In this document: positions 1-8,084 of the stretch, piece by piece
Position numbering within the stretch: the stretch's first letter is position 1
How the letters are laid out: every line of letters starts with the position of its first letter
From: an uncultured Acidobacteriota bacterium
GTDB taxonomy: Bacteria; Acidobacteriota; Blastocatellia; Pyrinomonadales; Pyrinomonadaceae
Length of the DNA: 64,000 bases
Direction of reading: 5' to 3'
NCBI GenBank assembly: GCA_937873515.1
Contig: CALMYB010000007.1
Location: forward strand, 186,001 to 250,000
The notes under the pieces: model-generated
The model's input: only the letters and a program-made list of their open reading frames with translations
What the model was told of the DNA's origin: nothing
Database searches by the model: none
Made by a program: the position numbers and the translations under genes

Positions 1-1
1 C

Positions 2-541
2 GGCCAACTCGTAAAGCGTGCGATGAAGGGCAAACTCGGCCTTCTTCCGGCGGCGATGGCTCTGCAAAAGGAGATCCTTGAACCGCAGATGTCATTCGAT
101 GAGGACGATTCACCGCTCGCACGCGAAGCAAAGCTTGCTGCGAATGCCAAGAAGGTTGCGTTAATGGTGCTCGGCACCGCTGCTCAAAAGTTTATGGCGT
201 CGCTCAAGGACGAGCAGGAGATATTGCTAAGTTCTGCCGACATCATCATCGAGGCGTATCAAATGGAATCTGCTGTGCTGCGTGCGAAGAAACTCGCCGA
301 GAAAGGCGGGCTTGCGGGAGCACGTGCGGCGGATATCGCCGCGGTTTTCTGCAACGATGCGATACAGCGGGTTGATATGAAGGCTCGCAACACGATCGCG
401 GCATTGGCTGAGGGCGATGACGCGCGTGTTCTTCTTACCGCATTGAAGCGTTTCACAAAGAACAATTCGCCGCTCAATACAATAGAAGCTCGCCGCCGTA
501 TCGCAAAGGTTTTGATCGACGCGAACACATACGCGTTCTAG
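2..541 (+). CDS. acyl-CoA dehydrogenase, C-terminal part (cut by window edge)
   Basis: The frame is open from the first bases of the window, so this is the last ~179 codons of a longer gene and the ATG at 23 is probably internal. The helical segment AQKFMASLKDEQEILLSSAD followed by IIEAYQMESAVLRAKK resembles the extra C-terminal domain of very-long-chain/ACAD9-type acyl-CoA dehydrogenases, which oxidise fatty acyl-CoAs with FAD. The catalytic core lies outside the window, so substrate class cannot be judged. It ends at a strong terminator hairpin shared with the convergent gene at 645-974. Family call fairly confident, exact enzyme not. Confidence 0.72.
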   Translation, partial: GQLVKRAMKGKLGLLPAAMALQKEILEPQMSFDEDDSPLAREAKLAANAKKVALMVLGTAAQKFMASLKDEQEILLSSADIIIEAYQMESAVLRAKKLAEKGGLAGARAADIAAVFCNDAIQRVDMKARNTIAALAEGDDARVLLTALKRFTKNNSPLNTIEARRRIAKVLIDANTYAF

Positions 542-570
542 CGGCCGATCTCTATCGCCGCCTGAATAAA

Positions 571-610
571 AAAGGCCGCAAGCCGGAGAGTCTTTCCGCT
601 TGCGGCCTTT
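571..610. terminator. bidirectional hairpin terminator between convergent genes
   Basis: A perfect 13-bp stem pairs 571-583 with 598-610 around a 14-nt loop. It has an A-run on the left and a T-rich end on the right, so it can stop transcription from both the acyl-CoA dehydrogenase (+) and the small secreted protein (-). Confidence 0.85.
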
Positions 611-644
611 CTCAATTTGATCCGCGGATCAATGAGATGCGTTT

Positions 645-974
645 CTATCTCTGATAGTACTGCGAATAGTAGCGACGTTTTTTCGGGTTGATCTTGTAGG
701 TGTAGAGAGCCGAACCGCCGGCACCTGCCGCGGCACCGATCAACGCTCCTTTCTTGCCGCCGATAAGGCCTCCAAGCAGTGCACCGGCACCGGTGCCGAT
801 ACCGATGTTGATGAGATTGCGGTGACGGCGATAGAAGCTGGGCTTTTTATACGTGTAAGAAGTTGTTCGCCGCGGCGTGTAGCGTCTCGTCTGTGCCGAA
901 GCGCTTCCTGCGAGCATGGGCACCGAGATCGCCATCATTGATATCATCACGAATGTCGAAATATACTTTTTCAT
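645..974 (-). CDS. small secreted glycine-zipper protein
   Basis: A 109-residue protein with a signal peptide (Lys-rich start, hydrophobic core, cleavage likely after GSASA near residue 27). The middle, about residues 55-90, is a glycine-zipper-like stretch (GTGAGALLGGLIGG, then GAAAGAGG) flanked by Arg/Tyr/Lys-rich tails (RRYTPRR, KKRRYYSQYYQR). Glycine-zipper segments of this kind occur in small envelope proteins that contact or insert in membranes. No enzymatic motif is visible and the function is unknown. It is a single gene with the terminator at 571-610 immediately downstream. Confidence 0.7.
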   Translation of the reverse strand: MKKYISTFVMISMMAISVPMLAGSASAQTRRYTPRRTTSYTYKKPSFYRRHRNLINIGIGTGAGALLGGLIGGKKGALIGAAAGAGGSALYTYKINPKKRRYYSQYYQR

Positions 975-1215
975 TGCTTTGTGTCTCCCTTATGTTTTCG
1001 AGCGAAGCCGGGGCGACCTCATCCCTTTCGCTAAGGTAGAGAGCAAGCCCCGTGCCATTGATGGGAAGTCGTTGAAAACACAGTGTTAACGGTAATACCG
1101 CGGACCTTTGCGATCCTCAAGCTAAACGATTTCGTAGCCGAAGCCCGCCCGAAATGGTATGACTGGAAGGGTGCAAGGCCGCGGTGATATTCTGCTAACC
1201 TATCTGAGAAACGAT

Positions 1216-1653
1216 ATGCCTTACAAAGTAGAAAAATGGAAACGTCCGTATCCGCCGAGCCCCGCCAAGATGCGGATGGAACTCGCGGCCGAAGGCTACG
1301 AGGTGTTTCATTGGTCCGACCGGCCGGAGAGCTTTTACGCAAGACACAAACATCCTGATGACCAATGTCATTGGATCATTTCCGGGTCGCTTGAGATAAC
1401 CGTCGAGCCCGGCGGCACGTTTATTTTGCAAGCGGGCGATCGCGATCTAATGCCGGCCGGGACCTTTCACACGGCTCGTGTGCTGGGCGATGAACCGGTA
1501 TGTTATCTAGTCGGAACCAAGGAATGCGTTTCAGTTCAGGCGTCGGGGCCGGACGATTTTGAAATGCTCTTGGCGTTCGCAGAAATGGCGAAGGCAAGCG
1601 AAGCTTCGCAGGACGCTGGAGAAGATGCGGCCGGACCGGAATGTGAACCTTAG
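1216..1653 (+). CDS. cupin-domain protein
   Basis: A 145-residue single-domain cupin. Cupin motif 1 is visible as ARHKHPDDQCHWIISGSLEI (two His plus a later Glu-type ligand position), with motif 2 around AGDRDLMPAGTFHTARV, so a metal-binding beta barrel is expected. The open frame starts upstream at 1159, but the ATG at 1216 (MPYKVEKWKRPYPP) gives the usual compact cupin length, so I prefer it. No substrate can be assigned: cupins range from sugar isomerases to dioxygenases and small-molecule sensors. The Glu/Asp-rich C-terminal tail (residues ~120-145) is probably disordered. Confidence 0.72.
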   Translation: MPYKVEKWKRPYPPSPAKMRMELAAEGYEVFHWSDRPESFYARHKHPDDQCHWIISGSLEITVEPGGTFILQAGDRDLMPAGTFHTARVLGDEPVCYLVGTKECVSVQASGPDDFEMLLAFAEMAKASEASQDAGEDAAGPECEP

Positions 1654-1747
1654 ACCTCGCGCGCCGCGGCTGTTATAGTATTTCCTAACCGCCGCGAAGA
1701 AATGTTTCGACGGCAGTCCAATAGAAAAGGAAGCCTCCCGCAGATAA

Positions 1748-2602
1748 ATGCTGAAGAACGACATTCCAGAACTTTGTCTATATTTTGACCTTGAATGGGT
1801 GCCGGATGCCGAAGGTGCACGACGTCTTTTCGATCTGCCGCCGGAGACGACGGAACTTGAGGCGATGCAGGCATTGTGGGAACATTCGCCGCAATATAAT
1901 GCGGAGACGAACCCGCGGCCGTTCTTGAAATATATGTTCTCGAAGGTCGTCTCGATCGCGTTCCTCGCACGCCGCGTCGTATATCGGGATGAGGGCCGCA
2001 GCATCGAGTTTCGCCTCGGGTCGTTTCCGGAATTGCCGGTCGAGATGGGCGAGGTTTCGGAGGCGGAGATCATCGAAAAGTTCCTGCACAGCGTCGGCCT
2101 TAGGAAGCCGCAGCTTGTCGGATACAATTCGGTCGAGTCCGATCTGCAGGTGCTGATCCAACGCGGGATGATCAACGAGGTCGCGGCTCCGGGCTTTAAC
2201 AAGCGGCCGGACAAGCCCTGGGAAGGTTACGATTACTTTGACGGCCGCAACAGCGAAGGACACCTCGACATCCTGAAGCGATTTTCTTTTGACCGCTCGA
2301 TGCAGCCGAAGCTCGATGAACTGGCGAAGTTCTGCGGGTTTCCGGGTAAGATCGACGTGCACGGCGATCAGGTCACGGACCTCTGGCTCGCGGGCGATCT
2401 GAAGTCGATCATCGAATACAATCTGACGGACGCTCTGAACACGTATCTTGTTTGGCTGCGGCTTGTGTATTTTTGCGGCAAACTCACGGGCGAAGATTAC
2501 TTCGAAGAGCTCGAGGCGTTTCGAGCGTTTCTTGCTGCAGAGACCGCAAAACCCGAAAAGGCCTTCCTCCAGACATTTGTTGATAAATGGCCCGCCGAAT
2601 GA
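1748..2602 (+). CDS. predicted 3'-5' exonuclease related to the PolB exonuclease domain
   Basis: A 284-residue protein of the RNase H-like DEDDy class. Exo I is YFDLEWVPD (Asp and Glu near residues 14-16), Exo II is VGYNSVESDLQVL (about residues 124-136), and Exo III is YNLTDALNTYL (about residues 225-235). This layout matches the stand-alone 'PolB-like exonuclease' family (Pfam DNA_pol_B_exo2). All acidic metal ligands appear present, so an active nuclease is expected. The stop codon overlaps the start of the DNA methyltransferase downstream (ATGA at 2599-2602), so the two are translated together. The substrate in vivo is unknown. Confidence 0.85.
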   Translation: MLKNDIPELCLYFDLEWVPDAEGARRLFDLPPETTELEAMQALWEHSPQYNAETNPRPFLKYMFSKVVSIAFLARRVVYRDEGRSIEFRLGSFPELPVEMGEVSEAEIIEKFLHSVGLRKPQLVGYNSVESDLQVLIQRGMINEVAAPGFNKRPDKPWEGYDYFDGRNSEGHLDILKRFSFDRSMQPKLDELAKFCGFPGKIDVHGDQVTDLWLAGDLKSIIEYNLTDALNTYLVWLRLVYFCGKLTGEDYFEELEAFRAFLAAETAKPEKAFLQTFVDKWPAE

Positions 2603-3420
2603 TCGAATTTCAAAAGATCTATAACGAAAGCTGCGTCGAAACGCTCGCAAGGCTCGAGCGCGATATGATCGATATGACGATCGCGAGTCCGCCATACGAC
2701 GATCTGCGTGAATACAACGGCTATCATTTCCCGGTCGAGGACATCGCGGCCGGTCTTTTTGCCGCGACGAAGCCGGGCGGCGTCGTGATCTGGGTCGTCG
2801 GCGACAGGACGGTGAACGGCGATGAGACGCTTTCGAGCTTCAAGCATGCGTTCGCGTTCAAAGAAGCGGGATTTCGCGTGCACGACACGATGATCTACGC
2901 GAAGAATAATCCGATACCGAGCGATTGCGGCAAACGGTACCGGCAGGCGTTCGAGTATATGTTCTGCTTTTCGAAGGATACGCCAAAGACGTTCAACCCG
3001 ATCACGATGCCGATCCAGCAGGGCAAAGCGTTCAAGTCATTCCGCATCACGAAGGTCGGGCGTAACGACCTTGCGCACGATCACGTCGCACCGAAAGAGC
3101 GAAAATTGAACAACATCTTCTTCTACAATGTCGGGACATCGAGCTCAAAGGACAAGGTCGCGTTCCAGCATCCGGCGATCTTTCCCGAGAAACTCGTCGA
3201 GGATCAGATCTTGACGTGGACGAACGAAGGCGATGTTGTTTACGACTGCTTTATGGGCAGCGGAACAACGGCCAAGGTCGCCGAGCTTCTCGGCAGACGA
3301 TGGTTCGGTTCGGAGATATCGGCCGACTACGTCGCCCTCGCCGAAGAACGTCTTGCGGCGTATTTGGCGGAGGAAAGTGCGGCCGCTGCGACAACTAAAC
3401 GCAAGGTTGCGGCGTCTTAG
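2599..3420 (+). CDS. DNA methyltransferase, N4-cytosine/N6-adenine type (beta class)
   Basis: A 273-residue protein from the ATG at 2599, which overlaps the preceding stop as ATGA; an in-frame ATG at 2587 is the alternative. The catalytic motif IV TIASPPYDDL is at residues ~27-36 and precedes the AdoMet-binding motif I DCFMGSGTTAK at residues ~216-226, the order of beta-class enzymes. The SPPY form is typical of N4-cytosine methylation, although N6-adenine members exist. HPAIFPEKL is the usual motif X-like segment. The length is normal for a compact enzyme with a short recognition region. No restriction endonuclease is adjacent, so it is an orphan methyltransferase paired with an exonuclease. 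Confidence 0.88.
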   Translation: MIEFQKIYNESCVETLARLERDMIDMTIASPPYDDLREYNGYHFPVEDIAAGLFAATKPGGVVIWVVGDRTVNGDETLSSFKHAFAFKEAGFRVHDTMIYAKNNPIPSDCGKRYRQAFEYMFCFSKDTPKTFNPITMPIQQGKAFKSFRITKVGRNDLAHDHVAPKERKLNNIFFYNVGTSSSKDKVAFQHPAIFPEKLVEDQILTWTNEGDVVYDCFMGSGTTAKVAELLGRRWFGSEISADYVALAEERLAAYLAEESAAAATTKRKVAAS

Positions 3421-3450
3421 CTAAAAATAACGCCTTTTTGTGGAGACGCG

Positions 3451-3999
3451 ATGTATAGAATTCTGTTGATCTGCTTGTTCGCTGTCGCAAGCGTGTTCTC
3501 TGTCGCAGCGCAGCCGCGTCCGATCGCCTCGGACACAAAGAACATTAAGCCTGCACCCGCGAGTTTTGCCGCAAAATATGAAGGCGGGATGTTCGGCTAC
3601 TCGGACAAGTTCGACGGCACGCTCTCATTCGATGACGTAAATGAACGGCTCGCGTTCAAGACCGACAAGGGCGAGATCTTTTCCATTCCGTACGATTCGC
3701 TTCTTGTTGTCTATCCGCAATCGCAAAGCGTGAGCACGACCGCCGGTTCGGTGATAAGCGCGATCCCCGTCCCGGGTGCCGGGCTTGCCGGATTCATTCG
3801 CGAGAAACGCCGCTATCTGATCCTGCAGATCGACGATCCCGACGCGGATGTTCGTGCGGCGATCAATTTCAAACTTGAATCCAAAGAACTTCTTGATTCG
3901 GTCGTAGCGACGCTCGGCGCAAAAGCGAAGCTCACGCAAAGAGGGGATGCGTTCTTTCGGCCAAAGCCGAAACCGAAGCAGACTCCTGCGCCTAATTGA
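3451..3999 (+). CDS. secreted protein of unknown function
   Basis: A 182-residue protein with a signal peptide (about residues 1-20, cleavage near SVAAQ). A GGAG ribosome-binding site sits just before the ATG. The body (residues 40-160) alternates short beta-like segments, with FDGTLSFDDVNERLAFKTDKG, a form seen in lipid-binding or PH-like folds. The C-terminus is a Lys/Pro tail (RPKPKPKQTPAPN). It follows the methyltransferase by 30 bp on the same strand and may be read through from it. It converges on rsmE, overlapping by 8 bp. No family recognised. Confidence 0.6.
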   Translation: MYRILLICLFAVASVFSVAAQPRPIASDTKNIKPAPASFAAKYEGGMFGYSDKFDGTLSFDDVNERLAFKTDKGEIFSIPYDSLLVVYPQSQSVSTTAGSVISAIPVPGAGLAGFIREKRRYLILQIDDPDADVRAAINFKLESKELLDSVVATLGAKAKLTQRGDAFFRPKPKPKQTPAPN

Positions 4000-4723
4000 T
4001 GTCGCCGAAACGATGCTGAAGTATCGCGGTGAGGGCGATCGACGCCGTCTCGGCACGCAGGATCCGCCCACCGAGAGTTGCGATATCAAAGCCTGCATCA
4101 CGAGCCGTCGCGATCTCCGAATCGTCCCAACCGCCTTTCGGGCCGATCACCGAGATGAGCGTTTTTACCGGCGGATCGAAGGAAAGTTTGCGGCCATCGC
4201 GCTCGGAAAAGAATATACGCCGATCGAATCCGTCTGAAATTCCCTTCACAAACGTCTTTACATCCAACGGCTCGAGGATCCGCATCAGTCGGGCCCGGCC
4301 GCATTGCTTCGACGCATCGAGAGCTATGCGTCGCCAACGCGTAAGCTTCTTGTCCAGGTCTTTCAATTTGATCTCGCACCGCATCGACGTGAGCGGCACG
4401 AACTCGACAACGCCCAATTCGACGGACTTCTGAACGACAAGGTCATACTTGTCGCCGGGGATCACGACCGAGCCCTGCGTGATGGAAAGGTTCGATTCGG
4501 GCGCGGACGGCACGACCTCGCGCAATTCGACTACCTCGCCGAAGGTCTTCGTCAAACTAAAAAGTTTCCCCGAGAACTCGCGGCCGTCGCCGTCGAAAAG
4601 GTTGAGAGTGTCGCCCGTCTTCAGGCGAAGAACCTCGCGTGCGTGATGAGCTTCTTCTGCGCTCAAGGCTGCACGTCCGGCGGCCGCGTCGATCGTGTCT
4701 GAAAAGAACCTGCGAGTCGTCAT
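3992..4723 (-). CDS. rsmE: 16S rRNA (uracil1498-N3)-methyltransferase RsmE
   Basis: A 243-residue SPOUT-class enzyme that methylates N3 of U1498 in 16S rRNA. The N-terminal PUA-like domain begins MTTRRFFSD and carries SAEEAHHAREVLRLKTGD. The knot-forming C-terminal part has GPKGGWDDSEIATARDAGF and LGGRILRAETASIALTAIL, the signature RsmE segments (PEGGF/LG-x-RILR-x-ETA). The start at 4723 is chosen because it overlaps the stop of the upstream gene as ATGA; the longer frame to 4825 lies inside that gene. It is the last gene of the rfaE1-rfaE2-unknown-rsmE string. Confidence 0.93.
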   Translation of the reverse strand: MTTRRFFSDTIDAAAGRAALSAEEAHHAREVLRLKTGDTLNLFDGDGREFSGKLFSLTKTFGEVVELREVVPSAPESNLSITQGSVVIPGDKYDLVVQKSVELGVVEFVPLTSMRCEIKLKDLDKKLTRWRRIALDASKQCGRARLMRILEPLDVKTFVKGISDGFDRRIFFSERDGRKLSFDPPVKTLISVIGPKGGWDDSEIATARDAGFDIATLGGRILRAETASIALTAILQHRFGDIN

Positions 4724-5286
4724 CCTTCTATTGAACCAAATTTTTCCTTGAAATCGGGTGAATTCTGCCGCAGATCGACCCACGCAAAAAAGATCTCGGG
4801 CGTCCTGAGCCAGTGCGAAAGCCATTCGTCGATCTCGCCCGCCCGAAGACGAACATCAACGGGCGTGCGTTGATCAGACACCTGTGCCTGCAGCTCGCTC
4901 CTGAGACCGAGCACGGCTTGCTTCAGATCATTCAATGACCGTTTATTGTTCTCGGCGGCGACCTTCTTCCGCAGATTGTCGAGCCGCCTGATCGATGCAA
5001 GAGCCGTCGTGATCGACGAAAGATCGGAGGCATTTCGCAGTGCGATATCGAACGCGGTCTCTCCCGCACGTTCGAGGTAAAGCTGCATTATCTCCGAATG
5101 CCGCAGATGAGCACCTTCATCGGAAAGGAAACGTGCAAGCGCCATCGGCGGATCGAGAGCACTCTCACCAAAAACGGATTCTACGGCGACCTCGATCGCC
5201 TCGATCTCGGCACGGCCGACACTTTCGCAATCGAGCTTTTCCCAGACCTCGATGACGAGATCGTCCTTTGTTCGTGCAGCCCACAT
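4720..5286 (-). CDS. unknown 188-residue helical protein in the heptose operon
   Basis: Starts by a TGATG overlap with rfaE2 and ends by an ATGA overlap with rsmE, so it is locked into translation with both. It is predicted mostly alpha-helical and acidic at the N-terminus (EVWEKLDCESVGRAEIEAIE), with a possible coiled coil around residues 90-125 (IRRLDNLRKKVAAENNKRSL). The C-terminus is Trp-rich (EWLSHWLRTPEIFFAWVDL). There is no signal peptide or membrane segment, so it is probably cytosolic. I do not recognise a family. Context allows a role in either LPS heptose supply or ribosome maturation, neither shown by sequence. Confidence 0.65.
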   Translation of the reverse strand: MWAARTKDDLVIEVWEKLDCESVGRAEIEAIEVAVESVFGESALDPPMALARFLSDEGAHLRHSEIMQLYLERAGETAFDIALRNASDLSSITTALASIRRLDNLRKKVAAENNKRSLNDLKQAVLGLRSELQAQVSDQRTPVDVRLRAGEIDEWLSHWLRTPEIFFAWVDLRQNSPDFKEKFGSIEG

Positions 5287-5765
5287 CAGTCCCGCGTACG
5301 CGAAAAAAGTTCCGTAGATGAATGATCTTTAGGATCGCCGACGATCACCACGCGTCCGCCGTGTTCGCGTACGATCTCGCGTTCGGGAACGTTATCAACG
5401 GTGTAGTCCGTGCCTTTGGCGTGAATGTCGGGGCGGATAGAGCGTATCAATTCCGTGACCGTCGGCTCGTGAAAGATCGTGACAAGATCGACGGAACGCA
5501 ATGCCGAGATCACCTCGGCACGCTCGTCCTCACCGACGGCAGGACGGCCGACTCCCTTCAGTCTTCGCGCCTGTTCGTCTGAATTCACACCGACGACGAG
5601 GCAGTCGCCAAGCTCCTTTGCCGCGGCAAGATAGCGTATATGTCCGACGTGCAGCAGGTCGAAGCAGCCGTTCGCGAGCACGATCGTCTCGCCCGCTCTG
5701 TGGCGCAATTCGATCTCGGCGATCAGGCCTTCGCGTTCAAGGATAGGTGCGTTCTCGGCGGACAT
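5286..5765 (-). CDS. rfaE2: heptose-1-phosphate adenylyltransferase (RfaE2/HldE C-terminal type)
   Basis: A 159-residue cytidylyltransferase-like enzyme that would convert D-glycero-beta-D-manno-heptose 1-phosphate plus ATP to ADP-heptose for the LPS inner core. Visible motifs are [17 protein letters not shown] (nucleotide-binding HxGH), [12 protein letters not shown] and [19 protein letters not shown]. The start at 5765 (MSAENAP) lies 4 nt after the rfaE1 stop; the longer frame to 5825 would run into rfaE1. In many enterobacteria this domain is fused to the kinase as HldE; here the two are separate neighbouring genes. Confidence 0.9.
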   Translation of the reverse strand: MSAENAPILEREGLIAEIELRHRAGETIVLANGCFDLLHVGHIRYLAAAKELGDCLVVGVNSDEQARRLKGVGRPAVGEDERAEVISALRSVDLVTIFHEPTVTELIRSIRPDIHAKGTDYTVDNVPEREIVREHGGRVVIVGDPKDHSSTELFSRTRD

Positions 5766-5769
5766 TCGT

Positions 5770-6771
5770 TTATTGGGCAGGCACGGCCTTCGGACGTTCA
5801 GCGGCGATCGAAGCCGCAAGTTCATCAGCAGTTACGACGGCAGTTCCCCGCTTCATTACCACGAGGCCGCCCGCGTGATTTGCAAGGCGTGCTGCTTCGA
5901 TCTCATCAAATCCGCAGGCGAGGCCGAGTGTGTAAGCGGCCGTTACGGTGTCGCCCGCACCCGTGACATCGACGGCGTCGAGCGAACCGACGGCCGGTAT
6001 CTCGACTGCCGGCTGTCCGGGACGCACGACGAGCATTCCGCTATTTCCACGCGTGACGAGCAGCGATCTGAATTCGAGCCGGCGGCACAGATCTTCTAAC
6101 TGTTCGGAAGATTCGCCGTCATCGACGAGCTGATCGACCTCGTCCTGATTCGGTGTTGCCGAGGTCGCACCGGCGAACTCCGCTAGCCGAAAGCGCGAAT
6201 CGACCACAAGCGGTATTCCTCGGGCCGCTGCCGCGTGTTTTACGGCCTCAAAGAGACTTGGCGCCGCCGTCCCGTAATTGTAGTCCGAAATGACGACGGC
6301 GTCGGCCTCTTGGCAGGCTTTGACGGCAGCTTCGATCAGACGGTCCGCAGACTGCGGATCGAGTTCTTTTTGAGGCTCGTAATCGATCCTGATGACCTGT
6401 TGATGGATGGCGTGCTGATGACCGGCAAGAACGCGGACCTTTGTCGGCGTATTCCAATCCGAAACCCTTTGGATCGAGCCGGTCGCAACGTTCGCACGGC
6501 TCAGAGCATCCAGAAGTGCTGCACCGTTCACATCTTCGCTGACGACGCCGACGGCGAGAACCTCGGCACCCAACGACGCGATATTCGCAGCAGTGTTTGC
6601 CGCCGCACCGGGAAGCGTGGTCGTCTCATTATGACGAAGAATGAAGACTGGTGCCTCACGCGAGACGCGGGCGATCGAACCCGACAAGTACTGATCGGCA
6701 ACGAGGTCGCCTATGACGGCGATCTTCTTGGCGGCAAAGTCTTTAAGGAGAATGTCTGTCGATCTTGTCAC
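5770..6771 (-). CDS. rfaE1: D-glycero-beta-D-manno-heptose-7-phosphate kinase (RfaE1)
   Basis: A 333-residue PfkB/ribokinase-family sugar kinase. The N-terminal part has [20 protein letters not shown] and [18 protein letters not shown], the sugar-binding region of heptose kinases. PfkB signature 2 is [20 protein letters not shown] near residues 267-286, where the GAGD aspartate is the catalytic base. It would phosphorylate heptose 7-phosphate to the 1,7-bisphosphate, feeding the adenylyltransferase encoded 4 nt downstream. A GmhB-type phosphatase and GmhA isomerase are expected elsewhere. It is the first gene of a four-gene minus-strand operon. Confidence 0.9.
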   Translation of the reverse strand: MTRSTDILLKDFAAKKIAVIGDLVADQYLSGSIARVSREAPVFILRHNETTTLPGAAANTAANIASLGAEVLAVGVVSEDVNGAALLDALSRANVATGSIQRVSDWNTPTKVRVLAGHQHAIHQQVIRIDYEPQKELDPQSADRLIEAAVKACQEADAVVISDYNYGTAAPSLFEAVKHAAAARGIPLVVDSRFRLAEFAGATSATPNQDEVDQLVDDGESSEQLEDLCRRLEFRSLLVTRGNSGMLVVRPGQPAVEIPAVGSLDAVDVTGAGDTVTAAYTLGLACGFDEIEAARLANHAGGLVVMKRGTAVVTADELAASIAAERPKAVPAQ

Positions 6772-6823
6772 GGAAATGCTTGTCCTCGGTGGCTAAGATT
6801 ATTGCAAATACGTTCAGGAAATG

Positions 6824-6860
6824 AAAAAGCGGCCGACGCAACAAAGTTCGCCGACCGCTT
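6824..6860 (-). terminator. rho-independent terminator for the FG-GAP gene
   Basis: On the minus strand, a 12-bp stem with two G-U wobbles (6849-6860 with 6827-6838) is followed by a T5 run at 6828-6824. It separates the FG-GAP protein gene from the downstream rfaE1 operon. Confidence 0.75.
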
Positions 6861-6881
6861 GATCCTGAATTCAAACTTCGA

Positions 6882-7862
6882 TCAGTGAGTGTCGTAGCTT
6901 GCGGCCGGGAAGTCATTCGGGATGCCCCAGACCCGCGTCAGAAGCGATAGTCCGCTACCGGTCTGAAGAGCGAAGAACTGGCCGTTCGAATCACGCCAAA
7001 CGCCGATGTCGGTCTTGCCGTCTCCGTCATAATCGCCCTGAGCAATCAGATCTGTGCCGGTGAGTCCGAATTGATAGGCGAGAAGATTGCCGTCCGTGCT
7101 CTTCTGGATGTACCAGGTGAGCGGGTCGGTCGGTGTCGAACCTTCGCGTACGACCGCGAAATCCGTTTTGCCGTCGCCGTCGTAATCGCCGGGGACAACG
7201 AGGTCGTTCGAGAGGCCGAAGAAGTTCACGAGAAGGCCGCCGTCGCCGGATTTGAGAACGTAATAGGTGGATTGAGCACTTGCAGTCGCTCCCGGACGCT
7301 GCACGGCCATGTCGAACTTGCCGTCACCATCGTAATCGCCGGGTGCTACGTAGTCGGTCGAAAGTCCGAACTGGGCGGCGCTGAAGCCGCCATCCGTGCT
7401 TCGAAGGATGTACCAGATCATTGCACCGTTCGTGCGGCGAACGACCGCGAGATCTGCTTTATTGTCACCGTCGTAGTCGCGCGCAACGGGTTCGTCGCCC
7501 GAAATTCCGAACTGAACGGCCGTGAACGTGCCGTCGCTGCTATTGAACCGGTACCAGACGCCGGTCGTGTCGCGCCAAACGGAGATATCCGCTTTGCCGT
7601 CGCCATCGAAGTCGCCGGGTTCAACAAAATCCTCGTTTGCGAGGCCGAAATTCTGATAGGTCTCGCCGCCGCCCGACTTGCTGATGTACCACGTGTTGTT
7701 GCTGGGGCGAACAACGGTAAAATCCACTTTTCCGTCGCCGTCGAAATCCAGGGCCTTGCGAAGCGAAGCCTGTGAAAAGGCCGCCGCCGAAAGCAGGACA
7801 CTTACAGCTGTTATCACCGCACCTTTGCGGGCAAATGAGAAGAATTTTGTCATTATATTCAA
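6882..7862 (-). CDS. secreted FG-GAP/VCBS repeat protein
   Basis: A 326-residue exported protein. A signal peptide covers about residues 1-33 (start at MNIM or the Met three codons later). The rest is six tandem repeats of ~45 residues, each opening with a calcium-binding loop of the form D-[FY]-D-G-D-[GN]-K-x-D followed by a beta-rich half ending near WY-I-x-K-S-x-D-G. This is an integrin-alpha-like beta-propeller arrangement and likely binds several calcium ions outside the cell. No catalytic or anchoring domain is visible. It is a single gene ended by the terminator at 6824-6860. Confidence 0.85.
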   Translation of the reverse strand: MNIMTKFFSFARKGAVITAVSVLLSAAAFSQASLRKALDFDGDGKVDFTVVRPSNNTWYISKSGGGETYQNFGLANEDFVEPGDFDGDGKADISVWRDTTGVWYRFNSSDGTFTAVQFGISGDEPVARDYDGDNKADLAVVRRTNGAMIWYILRSTDGGFSAAQFGLSTDYVAPGDYDGDGKFDMAVQRPGATASAQSTYYVLKSGDGGLLVNFFGLSNDLVVPGDYDGDGKTDFAVVREGSTPTDPLTWYIQKSTDGNLLAYQFGLTGTDLIAQGDYDGDGKTDIGVWRDSNGQFFALQTGSGLSLLTRVWGIPNDFPAASYDTH

Positions 7863-8084
7863 TCCTTACTGACAGAACTTGGAGAATTCGAGACCAGAGT
7901 TTGCGGACACAAATTCAAGGAACTTCAAATATACTATTTTTCGCGCCCTTTTTTCAAGATAAATAGCCCTAAAATCCCGGTCTCCGGCGAATCCATTAAC
8001 GCCTTTATTTATATAAGCTTCCGGCTCATTGGACGTATGATGCCCGACAAAAGTTTGAATTTTCGACGCACAAAATTTTCCAGA

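Noticed and set aside
1778..2695. 305-residue minus-strand open frame opposite the exonuclease
   Set aside because: The plus strand carries complete Exo I-III motifs and coupling to the methyltransferase; the antisense frame has none.
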